Source of the DNA: JAWKTT01 sp041398965
GTDB lineage: Bacteria; Planctomycetota; Planctomycetia; Planctomycetales; Planctomycetaceae
DNA length: 64,000 nucleotides
Reading direction: 5' to 3'
Assembly: GCA_041398965.1 (NCBI GenBank)
Contig: JAWKTT010000014.1
Span: forward strand, 71,208-135,207
Part shown: one piece after another, positions 28,239 through 37,260 of the stretch
Position numbering within the stretch: position 1 is the first letter of the stretch
Layout: each line of letters starts with the position of its first letter
The notes under the pieces: model-generated
Database searches by the model: none
Told to the model about the DNA's origin: nothing
Seen by the model: the letters and a program-made list of their open reading frames with translations, nothing else
Program-made: the position numbers and the translations under genes

Positions 28239-30547
28239 CAGGTGGTCTCCAAGATGTTCAGGAAGTCTTTTGCATCAACGTGCAGGTCGAGTTGGTGGGG
28301 GGGAGGGACGTCGCTGCGGGTGAAGACGCCGTGTCGACTCGAATGGCGGACCTGCTCGGCGATCTTCTCCAGCGAACGGGCCCCGTGTTTGTACTTCTCG
28401 ACACGGAGGAATGCGTCCAGCAAACCGTGATCAATCTGCAGCGGATCGTTCGGCCCCAGACCAAGATGGACCCGCAACAACAATGCACGACGGACAGGGT
28501 ACGTCAGGTCGGTCTCGCCATGCTCATTCCGATTCGGCCCCAGCACGTTGAGGTAACCGGCGAGGCGGCTCCTGAAGTCGGGGCCTTTGTCGAGAGTGAA
28601 TCTGTCGTGCCACTTCTGATCTTCTTCTTCGAGAATCTGCTCCTGTTCCTCAGTTAACTTTTTGCCGTGCTCACGTCGTTTGCGGGCGAGTTCGTTCACG
28701 ACCATTGGCGAGACACCAAAATCCTCAAACCGGTGCCGAGTTCCTCCGGCGAAGACGAAGACGCACTTGCCGATTGGGTGCGTGATCTGACCTTCCTGAA
28801 AAGTCCCGTCCTGCATCGGGGCGAGCAAGTATTGCAGCCACTTCAGCTCGCGGGAATCGAATTCGTCCCAGAAGACGACCGGCAGCTTCCCTCGCAGCAC
28901 TTCGTCACGTATCTGATGAAACAGACCGTTGAGAGCTGACGCATCCTCAAACTGCGAGAGGTTGAACTCCAACAGCTTTGGGTCGTCGAAGAGGGCAGTT
29001 GCCAGTTGCTTCACACCAAAGGACTTCCCCGATCCAGGTGGTCCAAACGCGGCGATTGACAGCGGCTTGGTCGCCTTCTTGTCTCGCTGAAAATGACTTA
29101 ACAGACGCTGCAGCGTCCGCAGGCTCTCCATCTCGAAACGATCCACTGAGAACAACTTGCCAAACTTCAAATACGGGGTCGAGGTCAACTCGCCGATCCC
29201 GTTGAGGGCCACCCGCCGGGCGAGCCCCCACAGCGGCTTCGACGTCATCCCGCCGACGATTGTCCAGCCAGCGTTGTCTTCGGCAGGGACGTCGATGGAG
29301 CCAAACTTCCACCGCGGCTGACTAATTTCATCGACGATCTGCCGGAAGGGAAAAGTCGGTTCCTCCGATGCGGCGGGGCCGTGCCCTTCGTGTAGCAGTC
29401 GGCGTGCCGTTGAGAGTCCGGTCGCTGCTCCGTCGACCAGAGAATCCATCGACGTCGGGCTCTCAGGTGGGGCCGTCAGGTCGGCCAGTTTCGCGACGAT
29501 TGCCGCGGTAAAAGCGGTCTGATAGCCGAGGACACGTCCCTGGGGAGGGTACTGCTTCGCGAAACTCCCTTCGGTGCCGCTCGGATCGAAGAGCAGACGG
29601 TATCGCGGATTCGCCTCGTCGGCCCAGTCGATGATCAGGGCTCCATCGAGTTGAAATCGCACAACAAGGAACCGCACCTTCTTCAGATCCTGCAGGTGCG
29701 GATGCTGGTTCAGGTCCCTGATGAGACTTGTCGCGGCCCCCTCCCACGAGAGTTGGCCATCGACGCGGACTCCTTCAAGTCGAAGGTCTTCAATCGAAAC
29801 GACGACAACTGTCCGCGACGCCAGTTCGCCGATGGAGAAGTGCTTCGGGACCACCTGCTGGGTTTCTTTTCCAGTCTCCTGATTCCGCTGCTGCTCCGTG
29901 CCTGTGTCGTGCTGCGTTTGTCCGGAGATGAGCGTCTGCCACAGGTTTCCGGCTGCCAGTGGACCGGCCGACTTAAGGACGATCCATGCCGGCAGCAGCG
30001 CGGGATCGATGTCGCCCGGTGAATCCGGTCGCAGGAATTTTGGCCAGCGTGACCGGTTCACCCAGCGGCGAAATCCGAGATTCGCATCATCAATCACGAC
30101 GATGTCATGTGGCTCATCGAGGCTCGGCGTGACCGACACAATCGGGGCCTGTCCCGCAGCAGCGTTGTCCGGGGAACTGCCTGGCGAAGTCGGCGGCGAC
30201 TCCACCCCCAGTGGCTGCGTCAGCCGCCAGACCTTCGGCACCTTCTCCTTCAGTTCCTTCTCCTCCTTGTTCGTTCGTGGACAGGGCTGCATGACGACGA
30301 AACTTCGCAGCATCCCGGCATCGCCCGGCTCATCGACAAACCCGGCCCGCACCTGAATCGCCGCCGACTCGGCGACCGGCTTGCGTCGCGCCAGTTCGTC
30401 CAACACCCCAAACAGCAATCCCGCCCCGCCGAGGACACGACGAGAAGCGGCCCCCGTCCGCACACTCGATCCCGGCAACACCCGCTGGGCTTCGTACAGG
30501 TAACGATCGGCAACCATGTCGCCGGTGATGAGGATGTCGATAGCCAT
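28238..30547 (-). CDS. PfkB-like/AAA+ ATPase fusion
   Basis: The product has 769 residues. The N-terminal half resembles a PfkB/ribokinase-like fold: ILITGDMVADRYLY at residues 5-18, a GGAGLL strand near 40, VVIDDANLG at 150-158, and GYQTAFTAAIVAKLAD near 341 where the catalytic GxGD normally lies. That motif is degenerate, so it may bind a ligand without phosphorylating it. The C-terminal half is an AAA+ ATPase with Walker A GPPGSGKS (502-509), Walker B VVFWDEFD (557-564) and sensor strand VFVFAGGT (596-603). It starts the three-gene operon, with AGGGA seven bases before the ATG. PfkB assignment is by pattern only; AAA+ is certain. Confidence 0.85.
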   Translation of the reverse strand: MAIDILITGDMVADRYLYEAQRVLPGSSVRTGAASRRVLGGAGLLFGVLDELARRKPVAESAAIQVRAGFVDEPGDAGMLRSFVVMQPCPRTNKEEKELKEKVPKVWRLTQPLGVESPPTSPGSSPDNAAAGQAPIVSVTPSLDEPHDIVVIDDANLGFRRWVNRSRWPKFLRPDSPGDIDPALLPAWIVLKSAGPLAAGNLWQTLISGQTQHDTGTEQQRNQETGKETQQVVPKHFSIGELASRTVVVVSIEDLRLEGVRVDGQLSWEGAATSLIRDLNQHPHLQDLKKVRFLVVRFQLDGALIIDWADEANPRYRLLFDPSGTEGSFAKQYPPQGRVLGYQTAFTAAIVAKLADLTAPPESPTSMDSLVDGAATGLSTARRLLHEGHGPAASEEPTFPFRQIVDEISQPRWKFGSIDVPAEDNAGWTIVGGMTSKPLWGLARRVALNGIGELTSTPYLKFGKLFSVDRFEMESLRTLQRLLSHFQRDKKATKPLSIAAFGPPGSGKSFGVKQLATALFDDPKLLEFNLSQFEDASALNGLFHQIRDEVLRGKLPVVFWDEFDSRELKWLQYLLAPMQDGTFQEGQITHPIGKCVFVFAGGTRHRFEDFGVSPMVVNELARKRREHGKKLTEEQEQILEEEDQKWHDRFTLDKGPDFRSRLAGYLNVLGPNRNEHGETDLTYPVRRALLLRVHLGLGPNDPLQIDHGLLDAFLRVEKYKHGARSLEKIAEQVRHSSRHGVFTRSDVPPPHQLDLHVDAKDFLNILETT

Positions 30548-30894
30548 TATATGTCCCTGATGTATGAACCAAGACTGGCAACTTCCGGATCGTTGCTCAG
30601 TAGAGAATATCGAATTCCCTCACGTCACCGGAACCACGCGGGATCGAAGCCGGCTTAGTAGTCCGTTGGAAAACGAACGTGGGGCAGGTTTTCAACCTGC
30701 CGCATGACCACCCGCAAGCCAATACCTGTTTCGTCCGGCGAACAACGATGTGGTCATACCGCTCTGTTCGCCACCTTCCCGACCTTCAAATCATAAAACG
30801 CCGAGAGCACGGAGTTCGCTAAGGTTTGCTGCGAGCCCGAACAGACACGAAAGCCACTCTGCGTTTCTCTGCGTCCTCGTCGCTCTCGGTGTTT
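30548..30894. other. Intergenic region with two repeat elements
   Basis: About 350 bases lie between the AAA+ gene start and the TPR tail of the first TIR gene. It contains a REP-like hairpin (30665-30703) and, from about 30787, sequence rich in CTCTGCGT-type repeats. The right end (about 30840-30894) matches in inverted orientation the 3' flank of the second TIR gene at 37427-37470. Confidence 0.6.
30665..30703 (+). repeat. REP-like palindrome, copy 1
   Basis: GTTGGAAAACG is followed by GTGGG and then the inverted repeat GGCAGGTT/AACCTGCC (30683-30690 and 30694-30701, loop TTC). Similar elements occur near 47169 and 54224, all outside genes. Confidence 0.6.
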
Positions 30895-31698
30895 CTATTC
30901 CTTCTGGAACCATGTGGGGTCGACGCCTGCTGTGAGGAGTCTCTGGAACCGGTCCTGTTTCGGGACGTTCATCTCTTCCAGCAGCGACCAGTAGTTCCCG
31001 ATCGCGTCGAACAGGTGAGGATGCGGATGCCCGGTACGGCGGGTGAAGTCGCAGAAGATCGTCACCATCCGCCGCATGAGCGGTTCGGCTTCCGCCAGCC
31101 GGTTCGTCGCCCTGAGCAACCCCGCCAGGTTGTTGAGGTCGATGGCGACGTCGGGATGCTCCGGCCCGAAGGAGGCCTCATCAATCGCCAGCGCCCGCCG
31201 CATGAGCGGTTCGGCTTCCACCAGCCGGTTCGTCGCCTGCAGCAATGACGCCAAGTTGCTGAGGCGGATGGCGACGTTGGGATGCTCCGGCCCGAAGGAG
31301 GCCTCATCAATCGCCAGCGCCCGCCGCATCAGCGGTTCGGCTTCCGCCAGCCGGTTCGTCGCCTGCAGCAACTGCGCCAGGTTGTTAAGGTCGCGGGCGA
31401 TGTGGGGATGCTCCGGCCCGAAGGAGGCCTCATCAATCGCCAGCGCCCGCCGCATGAGCGGCTCGGCTTCCGCCAGCCGGTTCGTCGCCTTCAGCAACGT
31501 CGCTAGGTTGTTCAGGCCAATGGCAACTTGCGGGTGATCCGATCCTAATGACTCTTCCCAGATCGCCAGCGCCCTTCGGTAGAGCGGCTCGCTTCCGCCA
31601 GCCGGTTCGTCGCCTGCAGCAACTGCGCCAGGTTGTTGAGGTCGGTGGCGACTTTGGGATGCTCCGCCGGAATAAAGGGAGGTCTCATCAATCGCCAA
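30895..31698 (-). pseudogene. TPR-array tail of the first TIR gene (frame-separated)
   Basis: This 267-residue frame encodes about five TPR units of 42 residues (ALAIDEASFGPEHP, then NNLAQLLQATNRLAEAEP) and a unique C-terminal cap ending VDPTWFQKE. It is in the same frame as the TIR-NB-ARC part ending at 32059, but the intervening 31.56-32.06 kb has several single-base indels and stops. The first 40 residues of this frame are out-of-frame repeat. It is therefore the natural C-terminus of the upstream gene, now separated by frameshifts (true decay, or assembly error in repeats). Confidence 0.75.
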
Positions 31699-32090
31699 GC
31701 GCCCGCCGCATGAGCGGCTCGGCTTCCGCCAGCCGGTTGGTCGCCTCCAGCAACCCGCTGAAGCTGTTGAGTACGCGCGACGCGTTAGGATGGTCCGGCC
31801 CGAAGGAGGCCCTCGTCAACGCCAGCCCGCCGTACGAGCGGTTCGGCTTCCGCCAGCCGGCTCGTCTCCTTCAGCAACGACGCCAGGGGGTTGTTCAGGT
31901 GACTGGCGACTTTGGGATGCTCCGGCCCGAAGGAGGCCTCATCACTTGCTGCCTGCCGCATGAGCGGTTCCGCTTTCGCCAGCCGGTTCGTCGCCTTGAG
32001 CAACGCGCCGCCGGCGAGGCGGATGGCGACTTTGGGATGCTCCGGCCCGAAAGAGGCCTCACACCGCCAAGGCCCGCCGGAACCACCGTT
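31040..32090 (-). repeat. 126-bp tandem repeat array (TPR units), copy A
   Basis: Units of 126 bp encode 42 residues each. Intact units are spaced exactly 126 bp apart (GATGCTCCGGCCCGAAGGAG begins at 31155, 31281 and 31407). From about 31560 to 32090 units are degenerate, with single-base gains and losses such as GGCTCGCTTCC for GGCTCGGCTTCC. Sequence between units and between the two arrays is nearly identical at the DNA level. Confidence 0.85.
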
Positions 32091-33825
32091 CGGCGGCGGC
32101 GTAGCGGGTTCGGGCTGCGAGAAACAGCCCGAAATCGTTCATCAGCCGGCTCGTCGGTTCGGTGATGCCGGCCCGATCGGCGTGCGTGAGGATCGTCTCG
32201 ACATGCGGCTCGAGCGGGGTCCAGATCGGCCAGGAACGGACATCGTCAGGCGGAGGATCGCCCGGGCAGTGGGCGTTGACAATGTCCAGCGCTGCTTTGA
32301 TCCACGTTCGCTCCGCATCGCAGGGGATCTCCAGTCGCTGCACCGTCTGCACGAGGTTGTGGAGACCGAAGTCGTGTCCGTACCGGTCGATCATCGAGTA
32401 CCGCGCCAGGTCCTTCAGCGCTCGGCGAATGGCCATCTCGGGTGATGCCGATTGTGGCGATGGTGTACCGGTCGAGTTGGTGGAGTCTGTCGGCTCACCT
32501 GCGAGTAACTCCGCGGCGGCGAGCAGGTCGTCGAACGAACGCTCCAGCATCGCCTGTGGGATCGGCGTGCTGGCGTAGAACGCACAGAGCCGCAGGATTG
32601 CCCGGGCCAGCGTGTTGTCACGCAGTCGGTCGAGCGTGGCCCGCCAGGTGGTCATCACCGAATCGGGATACTCGGTCGAACCGAGCACCCCTTCGGCCAG
32701 CAGTTCACGCTGCGACTTCTGGTACAACTGTAAATAGTCCGCGAACGTGAAGTCCACCCCCTCTTCACGCACGAACGCTGCTGCCTGTTCCAGGGCGAGC
32801 GGGAGGTAGCCGAGTTCTTTCGCGAGATCGTCGACCGACTGGATCGCTTCTGTCTCGGCAGTGCGTCCGGATGATTGCAGGAGCAGTTCCCGGGCTGGTT
32901 CGGGTTCAAGCACATACACATGCAGCGTCTGCACGGCGGATGACCACCCAGCGAACCGCGAGGTGATGATCGTGTGACATCCCCCCGCTTTGGGAATCCA
33001 CCGCTGAATTGATTCCTCGTCCTCGACGTTATCGACGATCAACAGCCGCTCGGTCTGCTCGCCGAGCACGCGGAGGGCGAAGTTCGCCTTTTCCGTGAGG
33101 TCGGTGACCTCTTTCAAGCGGGGGTCGAAGATCTCCGCCAGCCGCGCGAACTCCGAGAGCAAGTCGGCCCGGGCATCGACCCACAACATCTGTTGATAAC
33201 AACGCCAGTAGTGCTCCGCGTACTCTCGGGCAAGCGTCGTCTTCCCGACGCCCCCCATTGCATGCACGGAGATCGTCCCCCCCTGGGTGAGTGCAGCAGT
33301 CGGCCCGCGAAAGAGTGCCTCGTGCAACTGCAACAGGTCTGATTCACGACCGACGAAGTGCGGATTCGTCCGGTAACGCAGATGGGCTGTGCGTTCGCCC
33401 TTTTCAACCCGAGGCTGGGCCAGCAACCGACGCACAGCGGCGAACAACTCGTCCCATTCAGCATCGCTCGCGGTGAGCGGATCGAGCTTGTGTAACTGCG
33501 TTCGCCGCAGCGGTGGGGTGAGCACCTCATCAAGGTCCCCCTCGGCATGCAGGGGGAGGACTGCTTCGGCCCCGTAGGTTTCGTACCGGGTCCACTTCGA
33601 GTCCTTCCAATGCGGCGTGAGGACCGGCATCAGCACGCGGCTCTGCTTACAGCCCGCTTCGATCTCCTTGTGCCAGTCGCACCCCGATTGTAGCCGGGCT
33701 TTGTCGAACCATACTTTGAACCCCGCGCCCACCAGCCGGGAATTCAACGCCTCCGCCGCAGGAAGGTCTTTTGAACTGTAACTGACGAACAGGTCGTACT
33801 GCGTGTCGGCATGGGTGCTGTGCAT
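32059..33825 (-). CDS. TIR-NB-ARC STAND protein, N-terminal part
   Basis: The frame encodes 588 residues. The TIR domain begins YDLFVSYSSKD (10-20); SKWTRYE places a candidate catalytic Glu at residue 82, so NADase activity is plausible. The NB-ARC domain has HAMGGVGKTTLAR (Walker A, 191-196), RLLIVDNVED (Walker B) and ITSRFAGWSS (RNBS-like). Helical winged regions follow, ending at the first TPR unit, where an indel brings a stop at 32059. The original gene very likely continued through the TPR array to 30895, about 975 residues. Such TIR-STAND proteins are typical bacterial immune sensors: the repeats sense and the TIR depletes or converts NAD+. Confidence 0.88.
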   Translation of the reverse strand: MHSTHADTQYDLFVSYSSKDLPAAEALNSRLVGAGFKVWFDKARLQSGCDWHKEIEAGCKQSRVLMPVLTPHWKDSKWTRYETYGAEAVLPLHAEGDLDEVLTPPLRRTQLHKLDPLTASDAEWDELFAAVRRLLAQPRVEKGERTAHLRYRTNPHFVGRESDLLQLHEALFRGPTAALTQGGTISVHAMGGVGKTTLAREYAEHYWRCYQQMLWVDARADLLSEFARLAEIFDPRLKEVTDLTEKANFALRVLGEQTERLLIVDNVEDEESIQRWIPKAGGCHTIITSRFAGWSSAVQTLHVYVLEPEPARELLLQSSGRTAETEAIQSVDDLAKELGYLPLALEQAAAFVREEGVDFTFADYLQLYQKSQRELLAEGVLGSTEYPDSVMTTWRATLDRLRDNTLARAILRLCAFYASTPIPQAMLERSFDDLLAAAELLAGEPTDSTNSTGTPSPQSASPEMAIRRALKDLARYSMIDRYGHDFGLHNLVQTVQRLEIPCDAERTWIKAALDIVNAHCPGDPPPDDVRSWPIWTPLEPHVETILTHADRAGITEPTSRLMNDFGLFLAARTRYAAAERWFRRALAV

Positions 33826-34329
33826 CAGATGGGCCCCTGACTGACGAATGAAAATGTGACCGCGAGGCTGTCAGACCGGAACAGGTCTTATGTTTCTGCG
33901 ATTCGAGGCATCCACACCCCCCGGCAGAACATCAATCGACAACTCGTGCCCCTTGCGCCATCGATCAAAGTCTAACAATCGCCAGACCATCCACAAGATG
34001 CCAATGCGCAGCGGTCGACGTTGGCTACCAAAAGTGGCGTCGCGCGATGTCGTCGGCTGCTTGGTGACCAACGACAGAGGAACGCGACCGGGGCGTCTTC
34101 GTCGTTCCGGTTGTCGAACGCCGGGCCATTCTCCGGAAGATCGAACAGGCCTTCACGGTGATGGTCCGCACTCGACTACGTCGGGAGCTGACGCACAGCA
34201 ATCTCGCAGAGTCATTGCGACCGTTGCGAGCCGGTTCGGCTGTGTTGACCAGGCGTGCGTCCAGCAGGGAGTTTGCGTAGCATGCATCGGGGGGACGATG
34301 GTCCAAGTTTCCCCGGAATGGAGCCTTAC
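33826..34329. other. Divergent intergenic region between the two TIR genes
   Basis: About 500 bases separate the two divergent TIR genes, and it should contain both promoters. In the plus strand, 34092-34280 reads as 62 sense codons (GVFVVPVVERRAILRKIEQ, ending with a TAG). This looks protein-like but has no start and no recognised family; it may be a remnant of a lost gene. Confidence 0.4.
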
Positions 34330-36885
34330 ATGACGCGTGATCCAGATACCTATGATCTGTTCGTCTCTTACGCCCGAGCGAATAACGGTGACCTATGGGT
34401 CAAGCGATTTGTTGAAGAACTGCAGGCGGAGCATAAGCGGTTTACCGGCGGGCGGGAGCTGACCTACTTCTGGGATGACGAACGCATTCCGACGTTCTCC
34501 CACTTTCAGACGGAAGTCTTCAACAACGGGATTGCCCGGTCGCGGCTCTTTCTCGCGTTTGTCTCGCCGGAGTACTTTGCCAGCGAGGTCTGTCGCCGGG
34601 AATGGAAAGCCTGGATCGATCAGGAGATCGCCAAGCATATTCTCTGCGACGGAGCGACGCCCATTTACATTGTCGAAGTCCCTGGGTTCCTGTCGAAGCC
34701 TCCGATGGACGAACACGAAGTCGCGCGGGAAGTCGCCCGGCTGTGTGATGTCTCCACGCAGGAGCGCTTCGAGAGTTCGGCCGCTTCCCTGGTGAAGGAG
34801 TTCCGCCGCCGGCAACTGGAGGTGGTGCTCCCCTTCTATCAGGTCGGCGTTGACGCCCTCCGCCAGGCCGACCTCAAACAGGTGCTCGAACGGCTTGCCC
34901 GCGAAATTGATGAACGCTCGCAACTTGTCCGTCAGGCAGCCGAAAGCGAGAACACCGTCCCCAATTACAACCGGAACTTTACCGGCCGGCTGGAGGAACT
35001 GCTCGAACTCCGCAGTCGACTGGCGAACGACCGCACGGGGGTCATCTGCGGAATTCACGGCCTGGGGGGAATCGGCAAGACCGAACTCGCTTACACTTAC
35101 GCCCACGCCTTCGCCGGTGCCTATCCGGGAGGCCGGTTTATCGTCCGCTGCGAGAGGGAATCGGAACTCCTGTGGGCTCTGATTCGCATGGAGCGGGACC
35201 CGTTTCATGACGAGATCCGTGAGGAAGACCGGATGAATCCGCGGGCCCACTTCGCCGCCATCCAGCGGGCCCTGCAGCGGCGCATCGATGAAAAGGGGCC
35301 CGTGCTACTCATTCTCGATAATGTCACCGACCGCAACCTGCTCACGCGGCAGGAACTGGACGGGCTCACCGTGCTCGGCCCGCAACTCCATTTGTTGGCG
35401 ACCACGCGCGAACCCCCACCGGCTGATGACCGCAACTGGCTCAAGCTGGGGGAACTCACCCCCGACGATGCCTACGACCTGCTGGACAAGTTCCGGCCGA
35501 TCAAGACCGACGCCGACCGCTCCGCCGCACGGGAGATTGTCCGCAAGCTGGGGGGCTTCGCCCTGGCGGTGGAACTGGTGGCGGCTGGGCTCCGGGCGCA
35601 TCCGTCGGCCACTTATGCGGGTGTCGCAGAAGGACTCGGGCTGGACGATCTCGACACGCTCGCCGAAGACCGGGATGTCGAGTTGCGGCAGCACAACCAC
35701 GAAAAGCGGCTCCAGGCTGTGCTGGGACCGACGCTCGCGGCCCTCACCCCCGAGCAGCGGCGGGTGCTGGATTTATCCGCGTTTCTTCCTCCCGACCACG
35801 TGCCGCTCCCCTGGCTGCGGGAGCTGGCGCTCGCTGAGTTCCCCGAACTGGCTCAGCCGGGCAAGTGGGGGGATCCATGGCAGGCACTGGTGCGCGAGCT
35901 GGAACGCCGCGCGCTGATCATGCGAGTCAACGATGTCGTGCTGGGGGAACGGCTGGTCCGTGTTCACAGGCTCGTACAGGATCTGCTGCGGGCCGAACTG
36001 TCCACAGGCGATCTGGAGGAGATCTCCCACCGAGTCCTGGCCCAGGTTCGCGCGCGGAATGAAGCGCTGGAGTCCACGACCAACTGGCTGGAGGCCCGGT
36101 GGGAACTCGAACCACTGACGGCCCTGGCCCAGTTGTGGGACGAGACGGGGCATGACCAGGCCGCGTCGCTGGCGAACCAGGCCGCCTTCTATTGGCATCG
36201 GCTGGCCGAATGGACGCGGGCCGAGCCCCTCATGCGGCGGGTAGTTGACATTCTCGAGAACCCAGGCGGTGAGCCATTTTCCAATTATTCGGGTGCCCTC
36301 AATAACTTCGCGCAGTTGCTCAAGGCGACGAACCGGCTGGCGGAAGCCGAGCCGCTGATGCGGCGGGCGCTGGCGATTGATGAGGCCTCCTTCGGGCCGG
36401 AGCATCCCGATGTCGCCCGCGACCTCAACAACCTGGCGCATCTGCTGCAGGCGACGAACCGGCTGGCGGAAGCCGAACCGCTCTATCGAAGGGCGCTGGC
36501 GATTGATGAGGCCTCCTTCGGGCCGGAGCATCCCCACATCGCCCGCGACCTTAACAACCTGGCGTCGTTGCTGCAGGCGACGAACCGGCTGGCGGAAGCC
36601 GAACCGCTCAGGCGACGGGTAGTTGACATTCTCGAGAACCCAGGCGGTGAGCCATTTTCCAATTATTCGGGTGCCCTCAATAACTTCGCGCAGTTGCTCA
36701 AGGCGACGAACCGGCTGGCGGAAGCCGAGCCCCTCATGCGACGGGCGCTGGCGATTGATGAGGCCTCCTTCGGGCCGGAGATCCCGAAGTCGCCACCGAC
36801 CTCAACAACCTGGGCGAAGTTGCTGCAGGCGACGAACCGGCTGGCGGAAGCCGAACCGCTCTATCAGGCAAGCGCTGGCGATTGA
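34330..36885 (+). CDS. TIR-NB-ARC-TPR STAND protein
   Basis: This frame encodes 851 residues from the ATG at 34330, which has GGAG six bases upstream; earlier in-frame codons lack this. The TIR-like domain (YDLFVSYARANNGD, 8-21; SEVCRREWKAW with candidate catalytic Glu91) differs clearly from that of the divergent neighbour. The NB-ARC domain has GLGGIGKTE (Walker A, 244-252) and VLLILDNVTD (Walker B). Winged-helix and helical segments are followed by about six TPR units from residue 650. A -1/+1 indel pair scrambles GPEIPKSPPTSTTW before the frame recovers, then a further insertion at about 36867 leads to a stop. The intended C-terminus is at 37001-37426. Confidence 0.88.
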   Translation: MTRDPDTYDLFVSYARANNGDLWVKRFVEELQAEHKRFTGGRELTYFWDDERIPTFSHFQTEVFNNGIARSRLFLAFVSPEYFASEVCRREWKAWIDQEIAKHILCDGATPIYIVEVPGFLSKPPMDEHEVAREVARLCDVSTQERFESSAASLVKEFRRRQLEVVLPFYQVGVDALRQADLKQVLERLAREIDERSQLVRQAAESENTVPNYNRNFTGRLEELLELRSRLANDRTGVICGIHGLGGIGKTELAYTYAHAFAGAYPGGRFIVRCERESELLWALIRMERDPFHDEIREEDRMNPRAHFAAIQRALQRRIDEKGPVLLILDNVTDRNLLTRQELDGLTVLGPQLHLLATTREPPPADDRNWLKLGELTPDDAYDLLDKFRPIKTDADRSAAREIVRKLGGFALAVELVAAGLRAHPSATYAGVAEGLGLDDLDTLAEDRDVELRQHNHEKRLQAVLGPTLAALTPEQRRVLDLSAFLPPDHVPLPWLRELALAEFPELAQPGKWGDPWQALVRELERRALIMRVNDVVLGERLVRVHRLVQDLLRAELSTGDLEEISHRVLAQVRARNEALESTTNWLEARWELEPLTALAQLWDETGHDQAASLANQAAFYWHRLAEWTRAEPLMRRVVDILENPGGEPFSNYSGALNNFAQLLKATNRLAEAEPLMRRALAIDEASFGPEHPDVARDLNNLAHLLQATNRLAEAEPLYRRALAIDEASFGPEHPHIARDLNNLASLLQATNRLAEAEPLRRRVVDILENPGGEPFSNYSGALNNFAQLLKATNRLAEAEPLMRRALAIDEASFGPEIPKSPPTSTTWAKLLQATNRLAEAEPLYQASAGD

Positions 36886-37260
36886 TGAGGCTCCTTCGGG
36901 CCGGGAGTTCCCACATCGCCCGCGACCTTAACAACCTGGCGTCGTTGCTGCTGCAGGCGACGAACCGGCTGGCGGGAAGCCGAACCGCTCATGCGGCGGG
37001 GTGCTGGCGATTGATGAGGCCTCCTTCGGGGCGGAGCATCCCGCAGTCGCCCGCGACCTCAACAACCTGGCGCAGTTGCTGCAGGTGACGAACCGGCTGG
37101 CGGAAGCCGAACCGCTCATGCGGCGGGCGCTGGCGATTGATGAGGCCTCCTTCGGGCCGGAGCATCCCGACGTCGCCCGCGACCTCAACAACCTGGCGCA
37201 GTTGCTGCGGGCGACGAACCGGCTGGCGGAAGCCGAACCGCTCATGCGGCGGATGGTGAC
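36241..37260 (+). repeat. 126-bp tandem repeat array (TPR units), copy B, with 378-bp duplication
   Basis: The 126-bp unit is the same as in array A but in opposite orientation. GATGAGGCCTCCTTCGGGCC starts at 36379, 36505 and 36757. A longer block (beginning GTAGTTGACATTCTCGAGAA) at 36241 recurs at 36619, a period of exactly 378 bp or three units. Indels are concentrated in the later copy (about 36780-37000). Confidence 0.85.

Noticed and set aside
31040..32090. Regular direct repeats that could suggest a CRISPR array
   Set aside because: The unit is 126 bp, encodes a clean 42-residue TPR and has no unique spacers.
36241..37260. Second regular repeat block as CRISPR or satellite
   Set aside because: Same coding TPR unit as the other array, in frame over most of its length.
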